Shown here: in pieces, positions 1-5,594 of the stretch | Numbering within the stretch: position 1 is the first letter of the stretch | Layout: each line of letters opens with the position of its first letter | DNA from: JBPOJN01 sp052033505 | Lineage (GTDB): Bacteria > UBA10199 > JACPAL01 > GCA-016699445 | Assembly: GCA_052033505.1 (NCBI GenBank) | Contig: JBPOJN010000059.1 | Location: 1 to 5,594, forward strand | DNA length: 5,594 nt | Direction: 5' to 3' | Notes under the pieces: model-generated | Seen by the model: only the letters and a program-made list of their open reading frames with translations | Databases searched by the model: none | What the model was told of the DNA's origin: nothing | Position numbers and translations under genes: made by a program

Positions 1-156
1 GCCGCCGTCACCGTAGACGACGTGAACCGCGTGGCGAAGACGGCCCTCCATCCGGAAGGTCTGACGGTCTTGATCGTCACCGACGAAAAAGAAGAACAAA
101 CGACGGTCGACGAGTTGAAAAAAACGATGCCAGTCGAAGTAAGGAGAATTCCGTGA
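1..156 (+). CDS. M16-family (insulinase-like) zinc peptidase, C-terminal end only
   Basis: Frame 1 is open from the left edge to a TGA at 154-156 and gives 51 residues. The segment reads as a helix of the type 'TVDDVNRVAKTAL', then 'HPEGLTVLIVTD', then a charged tail. This pattern (a D-V-x-x-V/A-K helix, then a 'P-x-x-L-T-V-x-V-V-x-D' strand) is typical of the last domain of M16 peptidases and their inactive partners, which are usually periplasmic or secreted in Gram-negative bacteria. The catalytic HxxEH motif lies in the N-terminal half of the family and is outside the window, so I cannot say whether this protein is an active protease or a non-catalytic subunit. The stop codon overlaps the GTG start of argS by two bases, and the argS ribosome binding site lies inside this gene. 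The family call rests on a short segment and is moderately sure; that this is a real coding 3' end is more certain. Confidence 0.72.
   Translation, partial: AAVTVDDVNRVAKTALHPEGLTVLIVTDEKEEQTTVDELKKTMPVEVRRIP
141..146 (+). promoter_or_regulatory. Shine-Dalgarno site for argS, inside the upstream gene
   Basis: AAGGAG lies six bases before the GTG at 153. It is a strong match to the anti-SD and supports GTG as the argS start. Because it sits within the last codons of the peptidase gene and the two reading frames overlap as GTGA, ribosomes ending on the upstream gene could re-initiate on argS. Confidence 0.85.
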
Positions 157-1880
157 AAGACGTATTGAAGTCGTTATTGAAGGACGCCGCAAGCGAGTAT
201 GAACCGTTGCCCGAGTTTCAGGTCGAGCGCCCGAAGGTCAAAACGCACGGCCAGCTCTCGACGAATCTCGCCTTAATCCTTTCCAAACGCGTCGGCAAAA
301 AGCCCCAAGATTTGGCGCAAGAATTGATTCTGAAATTAAAGGCCGCGGACACGGCGGGTCTTATCGCCGACATGTCGGTCGCCGGGGCGGGATTCATCAA
401 TTTCACCTTGAAGCAATCACGCTGGCAGAATTTTTTATTTCACGTTTTGGAACAAGGCGAAGCCTTCGGTCGCTCGCACGGCGGACGCGGCCGGAAAGTC
501 CTGATCGAATTCGTCAGCGCCAATCCCACGGGACCGATCCATATCGGTAACGCGCGCGGGGGCCCGTTGGGTGACGCGATCGCGTCTTTATTGGAAGCCA
601 CGGGCTGCGAAGTCGTACGCGAGTTCTACGTGAACGACATCGGCGGCCAGACCGATAAGTTGGGTTACAGCATGCTGCTGGCGGTGCCGGACGAGGTCAG
701 CGGCGTGCGCGTGACGCGCGAAAAAGAAGGCAAGCCCGTCGAAGCGGGGTATCAAGGTGAATACGTGCGGGAATTGGCCGTGCGTGCGTTCGAGGAGTTG
801 AAGGGAAAGATTCCGGCCGACGAAGCGGAAGCGGCGCGTATCTTGGGTCGTTACGGCATTGACCAACTCATGAATGAAATCCGTCGCGACTGCGAAGCGA
901 TGGGGATTCATTTCCAATCTTGGATCCACGAAAAACAAGTGTTGGCCCTTCAAACCGACCCGATCCTGAAAAAATTGAAATCCCAAGGAGCGACGGTCGA
1001 AAAAGAAGGGGCCGTTTGGCTCTCGGGGCAGGCCGAAGGTGCGGAAGAAAATGAATTCTTGAAAGACAGAGAATGCGTACTCGTTCGCTCCGACGGTAGG
1101 CCTACGTATTTTGCCAACGACATCGCCTATCACGCCGGAAAATACGACCGGGGTTTCGACCGGCTGATCAATGTCTGGGGCTCGAACCACCACGGTCACG
1201 TCCCGCGCGTGCAGGCCGCGATGAAATACTTGGGTTACGACCCGAACCTCCTCGAAACCGTGCTCTACCAATACGTCCGCGTGCGCCGCGGCGCTGACGC
1301 CGTCAAGATGTCGAAGCGCGCCGGTAATTTCGTGACGGCCGAAGAGGTCTTGAGCGAAGTGGGCAAGGACGCGTTCCGTTTCTTCCTGCTCATGCGCGCT
1401 CCCGAATCCCACCTCGATTTCGACCTCGAGCTCGCACGCAAGCATTCCCAGGAAAATCCCGTGTATTACGTCCAGTACGCGCATGCCCGCTTGGCCTCGA
1501 TCGAACGAAAGGCCAAGGAAATGAATCTAGAAAATTTGGAAAATCTAAAAAAGACGGGTACCGAATTCCACGTGGCCGATTTGAATCGTCCCGAGGAGAT
1601 CGAGCTGATCCAAACGATGTCGGAGTTCCCCGAAGAAGTCGAACGGGCCGCGGCCGAACTCGCTCCGCACCGCATCGCTTTCTACCTGCTCGAGCTCTCG
1701 AAGCTCTTCCAGGCTTATTATGCGAAGGCCAAGGACGACGATCATTACCGCGTGCTTGCAGGTTCTGTTGACTCAATTCGCGCGAAGAGGTATTTATGCG
1801 CGGCTCTCAAATTAACAATCGCACAAGGGTTAAGGCTTTTGGGCGTCTCGGCGCCCGAGGTCATGCAACAGGAAAACTAA
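153..1880 (+). CDS. argS: Arginyl-tRNA synthetase
   Basis: Cytoplasmic class I aminoacyl-tRNA synthetase that joins arginine to tRNA-Arg using ATP. The 575 residues fit the family's usual length. Residues 1-~90 form the N-terminal tRNA D-loop-recognising domain (helical start, 'HGQLSTN' segment). The Rossmann catalytic core follows: 'SANPTGPIHIGNARGG' carries the HIGH-type signature as H130-I131-G132-N133, and the second signature is K385-M386-S387-K388-R389. From 'YYVQYAHAR' (438-446) to the end is the helical DALR anticodon-binding domain. The GTG start at 153 is chosen because it has a strong AAGGAG six bases upstream and gives a full N-terminal domain. It overlaps the stop of the peptidase gene, and the SPOR gene starts four bases after its TAA, so it is likely part of an operon. 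Oddities: Asn replaces the second His of HIGH, a variant I recall from other bacterial ArgRS enzymes, and residues 457-469 form an AT-rich, N/L/E-repetitive linker. The identification is very secure. Confidence 0.98.
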   Translation: MKDVLKSLLKDAASEYEPLPEFQVERPKVKTHGQLSTNLALILSKRVGKKPQDLAQELILKLKAADTAGLIADMSVAGAGFINFTLKQSRWQNFLFHVLEQGEAFGRSHGGRGRKVLIEFVSANPTGPIHIGNARGGPLGDAIASLLEATGCEVVREFYVNDIGGQTDKLGYSMLLAVPDEVSGVRVTREKEGKPVEAGYQGEYVRELAVRAFEELKGKIPADEAEAARILGRYGIDQLMNEIRRDCEAMGIHFQSWIHEKQVLALQTDPILKKLKSQGATVEKEGAVWLSGQAEGAEENEFLKDRECVLVRSDGRPTYFANDIAYHAGKYDRGFDRLINVWGSNHHGHVPRVQAAMKYLGYDPNLLETVLYQYVRVRRGADAVKMSKRAGNFVTAEEVLSEVGKDAFRFFLLMRAPESHLDFDLELARKHSQENPVYYVQYAHARLASIERKAKEMNLENLENLKKTGTEFHVADLNRPEEIELIQTMSEFPEEVERAAAELAPHRIAFYLLELSKLFQAYYAKAKDDDHYRVLAGSVDSIRAKRYLCAALKLTIAQGLRLLGVSAPEVMQQEN

Positions 1881-1884
1881 ACTC

Positions 1885-2628
1885 ATGGAAGATTTTCCGA
1901 AAAGAGACCTGGACGATTATTTCTGCCGATTCACCTTCGGCCAATTCATCACGTTGATCCTGCTCGAAGTCGTGACGCTCTTTTTCGTTTTCTACCTCGG
2001 AGCGCGTTACGGCAGCGACTTGGTGGGTAGCCGCGAAGAACGCCTTCATGATCCCGACGCCCAGACGTCGGGTAAAAGCGTCAACGACATCGTGGGCCAT
2101 CCTCCCGTGGACTACACCTATCCCGAAGTGCTCACGGGCCGCGGCGAACAGGGCGCGATCCGGATCAAGCCTTCCGGAGTCACGGCCGAAGACTATGCGC
2201 GGCGGCCTTCGGATTACCCGAAAGATCCGAGACTGAACCTCCCAGAACCCGCTCAGCCTGAAGCCGTCGCCGTCGAACCCAGCGCTGCGGCCACTCCGCG
2301 AAATCCGGAACCCTTGCCCGAAGAGCCGGTCGCGCCCGTTCCTACGGAAGAACCTGCGCCTCCGCCGGCTCCGGCCGTGAAACCCAAGGGCGCTTTCGCG
2401 ATCCAAGTTGGTTCTTACCCGACGCCCGAGGAAGCCGCTCAGATATTGGCGCGTTGGAAAAAGAAAGGCTATGCAGCCTATCAGCTCAGTGCCGAAATCC
2501 CGGGTCGCGGGACTTGGTATCGCGTGCGTTTAGGCGGATTCGCGAAACGCGACGAAGCCACGAAGTACCTGGAACGCTTTCGCACCAAGGAAAAGATCGA
2601 CGCCATCATCGTTCCCACGAAAAATTAA
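1885..2628 (+). CDS. Single-pass membrane protein with C-terminal SPOR domain
   Basis: A 247-residue protein, probably anchored in the inner membrane with its bulk in the periplasm. Residues 1-18 are short, charged and cytoplasmic. Residues ~19-40 form one hydrophobic membrane helix (FITLILLEVVTLFFVFYLG) that includes an acidic Glu28. Residues 41-~118 are a polar region of unknown role. Residues ~119-167 are a Pro/Ala/Glu-rich linker of the kind that spans periplasm. Residues ~168-247 are a SPOR domain, shown by 'FAIQVGSY' (171-178), a helix with 'EEAAQILARWKKKGY', then 'TWYRVRLGGF' (210-219) and a second helix with 'EATKYLERF'. SPOR domains bind peptidoglycan glycan strands lacking stem peptides and commonly bring proteins to the division septum (FtsN, DedD, DamX, RlpA). 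This protein has the FtsN/DedD-like layout but no evidence ties it to one of them. The ATG at 1885 has a modest AGGAA (1870-1874) about ten bases upstream and lies four bases after argS, suggesting co-transcription. Architecture is secure; the specific role is unknown. Confidence 0.93.
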   Translation: MEDFPKRDLDDYFCRFTFGQFITLILLEVVTLFFVFYLGARYGSDLVGSREERLHDPDAQTSGKSVNDIVGHPPVDYTYPEVLTGRGEQGAIRIKPSGVTAEDYARRPSDYPKDPRLNLPEPAQPEAVAVEPSAAATPRNPEPLPEEPVAPVPTEEPAPPPAPAVKPKGAFAIQVGSYPTPEEAAQILARWKKKGYAAYQLSAEIPGRGTWYRVRLGGFAKRDEATKYLERFRTKEKIDAIIVPTKN

Positions 2629-2678
2629 ACAAACTGGTCCTTTCTTTTTCCGATCCAAAATTCTAAGTCTCGCTCCCC

Positions 2679-4472
2679 ATGCCCCCTCATATACGTAATT
2701 TCTGCATCATCGCCCATATCGACCACGGTAAATCGACGCTCGCCGACCGTATCCTGGAAGTCACCGGAGCGATCAGCGCGCGCGAGAAGAAAGAACAGTT
2801 TTTGGACAAGATGGACCTGGAGCGCGAGCGCGGCATTACGATCAAGGCCCAGGCCGTGAGATTAAATTACAAGGCCAAGGACGGCAAAACCTATCTTTTG
2901 AACCTGATCGACACGCCCGGCCACGTGGATTTCCATTATGAAGTCTCTCGCAGCTTGGCGGCTTGCGAGGGTGCGATCTTGGTCGTCGACGCGGTCCAAG
3001 GCGTCGAAGCGCAGACCGTCGCGAACGCTTATCTCGCGATCGAGAACAACCTCGAAATCGTCCCCGTCATCAATAAAATGGACCTTCCCGCGGCCGATCC
3101 AGAACGCGTGAAAAAAATGGTCGAGGACATGGTCGGTATCCCGGCCGATGAGGCCGTACTGACTTCTGCCAAGACGGGTTTGGGCATCGCCGACATCCTC
3201 GAAAAAGTCATCGCGGTTGTTCCGCCTCCGAAAGGCGATGAGACCGCTCCGCTCAAAGCGCTGGTGTTCGACAGTTGGTTCGACAGCTATGCGGGCGTGG
3301 TCGTCCTGATCCGCGTCTTCGAAGGACGCGTGAATAAAGGCACGAAAATCAGATTCGTCTCCACGGGCAAGGATTACGAAGTCACCAAGATCGGCGCGTT
3401 CACGCCTCACGCGGTGGAGCTTCCTTCGCTGGGCGCGGGCGAGGCCGGGTTTTTCATGGCGGCGATCAAGAGCGTCCATGAAACAAAGATTGGCGACACT
3501 GTCACCGAAGCCGCCCGCCCGACGACCGAACCTTTGGAAGGATTCCGGGAAGTCAAACCCATGGTGTTTGCGGGCGTCTATCCCATCGATTCGACGCAGT
3601 ATGAAAACCTCAAAGTCGCTTTGGAAAAATTAAAGTTAAACGACGCCTCGTTTTCCTATGAGCCGGAAACGTCGCAAGCCCTGGGCTTCGGTTTCCGTTG
3701 CGGGTTTTTGGGCCTCCTGCATTCGGAAGTCATTTGCGAACGTTTGGAGCGTGAATTCAATCTCGAGCTGATTACCACCGCGCCGACCGTCGTCTTCCGC
3801 GTGAAAACGACCAAAGGGGAGTGGGTCAACGTCGACAACCCCTCTAAATTTCCGCCGGAACAAAATATCGAAGAGATCCACGAGCCTTTCATCAAGGCGC
3901 ACATGCACTTGCCGTCGTCTTACGTGGGCAACGTGATTCAGCTTTGTTCGGGACGCCGCGGCCTGCAGACCAAGATGGATTTCTTGAGCCAGGATCGCGT
4001 TCATCTGACATATGAAATGCCTTTCGGCGAAGTGATGTTCGACTTCTTCGATCGCCTTAAATCTCTGACCCAAGGTTTCGCGTCGTTCGACTACGAATTT
4101 ATGGAATGGCGCCCGTCGGATCTGATTCGTTTGAATATTTTGGTGAATACCGAACCCGTCGACGCGCTCTCCGTGATCGTGCACCGCGACAAGGCCGCGG
4201 AACGCGGGCGAGAGATCGCCTCCAAACTCCGGCAGGAAATTCCGCGACAGCAATACGAAGTCGCCATCCAAGCCGCCGTCGGCGGTCGCATCATCGCCCG
4301 CGAAACGGTCAAAGCTCTCCGTAAAAACGTCACCGCGAAATGTTACGGCGGCGACATCACGCGCAAACGCAAACTTCTCGAGAAGCAAAAAGAGGGCAAG
4401 AAGCGCATGAAGCAGGTCGGCAGCATCGAGATCCCCCAGGAAGCTTTTTTGGCCGTGCTGAAAGTCGACTAA
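2679..4472 (+). CDS. lepA: Elongation factor 4 (LepA), ribosome-associated GTPase
   Basis: Translational GTPase of the EF-G-like group that acts on the ribosome; described as a back-translocase and as a factor aiding 30S assembly or initiation. The 597 residues match the family (about 600). GTPase motifs are complete: G1 'AHIDHGKS' (12-19), G2 'RGITI' (51-55), G3 'DTPGHVDF' (78-85, catalytic His82), G4 'NKMD' (132-135), G5 'SAK' (163-165). Domain 2 and the EF-G III/V-like domains follow ('GFGFRCGFLGLLHSEV', 'YVGNVIQLC'). The C-terminal LepA-specific domain contains 'KCYGGDITRKRKLLEKQKEGKKRMK' features, with the basic cluster from about residue 554 to 578, and ends in '..AFLAVLKVD'. No EF-G domain IV is present, as expected. 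The ATG at 2679 is the only sensible start: an in-frame TAA lies at 2664-2666, and the conserved 'IRNFCIIAHIDHGKST' begins four residues in. There is no purine-rich Shine-Dalgarno site before it. Unlike Escherichia coli, the gene that follows is not signal peptidase lepB. Confidence 0.98.
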   Translation: MPPHIRNFCIIAHIDHGKSTLADRILEVTGAISAREKKEQFLDKMDLERERGITIKAQAVRLNYKAKDGKTYLLNLIDTPGHVDFHYEVSRSLAACEGAILVVDAVQGVEAQTVANAYLAIENNLEIVPVINKMDLPAADPERVKKMVEDMVGIPADEAVLTSAKTGLGIADILEKVIAVVPPPKGDETAPLKALVFDSWFDSYAGVVVLIRVFEGRVNKGTKIRFVSTGKDYEVTKIGAFTPHAVELPSLGAGEAGFFMAAIKSVHETKIGDTVTEAARPTTEPLEGFREVKPMVFAGVYPIDSTQYENLKVALEKLKLNDASFSYEPETSQALGFGFRCGFLGLLHSEVICERLEREFNLELITTAPTVVFRVKTTKGEWVNVDNPSKFPPEQNIEEIHEPFIKAHMHLPSSYVGNVIQLCSGRRGLQTKMDFLSQDRVHLTYEMPFGEVMFDFFDRLKSLTQGFASFDYEFMEWRPSDLIRLNILVNTEPVDALSVIVHRDKAAERGREIASKLRQEIPRQQYEVAIQAAVGGRIIARETVKALRKNVTAKCYGGDITRKRKLLEKQKEGKKRMKQVGSIEIPQEAFLAVLKVD

Positions 4473-4486
4473 TCCACTCTTTCTCT

Positions 4487-4493
4487 GGTAGGA
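4487..4493 (+). promoter_or_regulatory. Shine-Dalgarno site for the SRPBCC-SDR fusion gene
   Basis: GGTAGGA ends eight bases before the ATG at 4502, with the AGGA core at 4490-4493. It lies in the 29-base gap after the lepA stop and supports that start. No start codon lies in frame between the lepA stop and 4502. Confidence 0.7.
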
Positions 4494-4501
4494 TAAGCGC
4501 C

Positions 4502-5594
4502 ATGCCTAACCAAATCTTCGAAATGCAAAGCGTCGTGAAGGCCACGCCCGAAGAGGTGTATGCCTGGCACGGGCGGCCCCATGCGTTCGACCGCATCATG
4601 CCGCATTGGGAACGGACGTCATCCGCGGTCGTCTCCCATGATTTCAAAAACGGTCTCGAAGTCGCCTTTCAATTTTACTTAGGCCCCGCGGCCGTGCCCT
4701 GGGTGGCGCGGTATCAAGACGTCGTGCCGGGACGCGAGTTCACTGACGTCCAGATCCAGGGACCGTTTCCTTACTGGAAACACACCCATCTTTTTCTGCC
4801 GGAAGGCGAGGGCTGCCGCATCATTGATCGCGTTGAATACGCGTTGCCCGGCGGTGTTCTGGGGGACTGGCTAGGAGGGCCGTATGCGCGGCAACGTCTC
4901 GAGCGTATGTTCGCGCACCGCCACGTGATTATGAAGCGTGAATTCGACGGAAAGCCCCAAGACATCGCGCGTAATATCTTAGTGACCGGAGCGACGGGGC
5001 TGATCGGATCTTCGCTCGTGCCGCTTTTGAGTGTCCGCGGCCATCACGTCACGCGGCTGACGCGTACTCCGCAGATCGCAAACGACGTCGCTTGGGATCC
5101 GGAAAAGGATCGCTTGGAAGAAAGCCTTTTGGAAGCTCAAGACGTCGTCGTGCATCTCGCGGGAGAAAACATCGCGGGTTATTGGACCGAGGAGAAAAAG
5201 GAAAAAATCCTGCAAAGCCGTCTCCAAGGCACGCGGTTGTTGGTGGATCGCATGCTCAAGACAAAAAACAGACCCGGAACTTTCATCGCGGCTTCGGCCA
5301 TCGGCTATTACGGTGACCGGGACGAAGACCTCCTGACCGAAGAGGCCACACCGGGAAAAGGATTTTTGGCGGAGGTTTGCAGGGCTTGGGAAGAGACTCT
5401 CAAGCCCCTGGAACACGCAGGGGTGCGCGTGGTGATTCCCCGTATCGGCGTCGTGCTATCACCGCGCGGTGGTGCATTGAAAGCCATGAAGATTCCATTT
5501 TTATGCGGTCTCGGCGGGAGGATCGGATCGGGCCGCCAGTATTTAAGCTGGATCGCGATCGACGACGTCTGCGGGCTGATTCACCATGCGGTGT
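4502..5594 (+). CDS. SRPBCC domain fused to TIGR01777/YfcH-type NAD(P)-binding SDR protein, 3' end missing
   Basis: The frame is open from the ATG at 4502 to the right edge, giving 364 complete codons. Residues 1-~155 look like an SRPBCC (START/Bet v1-like, ligand-binding) domain of the COG4276 kind: 'ATPEEVYAWHGRPHAFDRIMPHWE', 'PWVARYQDVVPGREFTD', 'GPFPYWKHTHLF' and 'RQRLERMFAHRH' features. From residue ~158 begins an atypical short-chain dehydrogenase/reductase domain with the dinucleotide-binding loop G163-A-T-G166-L-I-G169, then 'DVVVHLAGENIAGYWTEEKK', 'SAIGYYG' (265-271), 'AWEETLKPLE', 'RIGVVLS' and 'SGRQYLSWIAIDDV'. These are the signatures of TIGR01777/COG1090, annotated as nucleoside-sugar epimerase-like; E. 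coli YfcH is the single-domain relative. No canonical YxxxK follows Ser265, as is normal for this atypical group, so the reaction is unknown. Roughly 80-100 residues, including the expected C-terminal DUF1731 region, lie beyond the window. Likely cytoplasmic, with no signal peptide. It follows lepA by 29 bases on the same strand. Confidence 0.92.
   Translation, partial: MPNQIFEMQSVVKATPEEVYAWHGRPHAFDRIMPHWERTSSAVVSHDFKNGLEVAFQFYLGPAAVPWVARYQDVVPGREFTDVQIQGPFPYWKHTHLFLPEGEGCRIIDRVEYALPGGVLGDWLGGPYARQRLERMFAHRHVIMKREFDGKPQDIARNILVTGATGLIGSSLVPLLSVRGHHVTRLTRTPQIANDVAWDPEKDRLEESLLEAQDVVVHLAGENIAGYWTEEKKEKILQSRLQGTRLLVDRMLKTKNRPGTFIAASAIGYYGDRDEDLLTEEATPGKGFLAEVCRAWEETLKPLEHAGVRVVIPRIGVVLSPRGGALKAMKIPFLCGLGGRIGSGRQYLSWIAIDDVCGLIHHAV

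Noticed and set aside
588..1484. Long open frame of 298 codons on the minus strand opposite argS
   Set aside because: It lies wholly within argS, whose protein is unmistakable. The translation has no recognisable motifs, and long antisense frames are expected from the codon bias of a GC-rich gene.
2629..2678. Possible terminator or promoter between the SPOR gene and lepA
   Set aside because: The T-rich run is not preceded by a GC-rich inverted repeat, so it is not an intrinsic terminator. No pair of -35/-10 boxes with proper spacing stands out, so no promoter is called.
2862..4388. Minus-strand open frames of 205 and 250 codons opposite lepA
   Set aside because: They are antisense to the fully conserved LepA sequence, rich in Arg/His/Asp/Phe as mirror frames typically are, and have no ribosome binding site or family resemblance that I can see.
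4473..4501. Possible terminator after lepA
   Set aside because: The 29-base gap has no inverted repeat and contains the ribosome binding site of the next gene, so read-through is more likely.
4979..5416. Minus-strand 145-codon frame and a plus-strand 74-codon frame at 5092-5316
   Set aside because: Both overlap the SDR half of the fusion gene, which is open through the whole region and shows clear family motifs.
1..5594. A novel defence, mobile or RNA-based system
   Set aside because: No direct-repeat array, transposase, integrase, toxin-antitoxin pair, tRNA or structured RNA region was seen. All space except short gaps is filled by genes of known families.

Overview
The window holds five co-directional genes on the + strand, packed tightly: the 3' end of an M16-type (insulinase-like) peptidase gene, argS, a gene for a membrane-anchored SPOR-domain protein, lepA, and the 5' part of a gene for an SRPBCC + TIGR01777/YfcH-type SDR fusion protein that runs off the right edge. 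No RNA genes, insertion sequences, CRISPR arrays, attachment sites or convincing terminators were seen. The longest non-coding gap is 50 bases.

Organism: a bacterium with moderately GC-rich, ordinary chromosomal DNA. The periplasmic SPOR (peptidoglycan-binding) protein directly after argS and the Gram-negative style of the set suggest a deltaproteobacterial-type lineage (Bdellovibrionota, Myxococcota or relatives). This is inference from gene order and general protein flavour; nothing here fixes the taxon.

Layout: positions 1-156 encode the last 51 residues of the M16 peptidase. argS (153-1880) starts with GTG inside the peptidase stop codon, with a clear Shine-Dalgarno site within the upstream gene, so the two are probably translationally coupled. 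The SPOR gene (1885-2628) starts four bases after argS. A 50-base gap then precedes lepA (2679-4472), whose start is fixed by an upstream in-frame stop but has no visible Shine-Dalgarno site. Twenty-nine bases later the SRPBCC-SDR fusion begins (4502 to the right edge), with a good ribosome binding site.

Functionally this is a housekeeping block: arginine charging of tRNA (ArgS), translation or ribosome assembly quality (LepA/EF4), cell-envelope and septal peptidoglycan binding (SPOR), envelope or protein turnover (M16), and an oxidoreductase-like fusion of unknown substrate. The genes do not form one pathway; they look like a transcriptional neighbourhood. I found no evidence of a new defence, mobile or regulatory system. 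The points most worth a second look are the SRPBCC-SDR fusion, the SD-less lepA start, and two patches of unusual codon use in the 3' part of argS.
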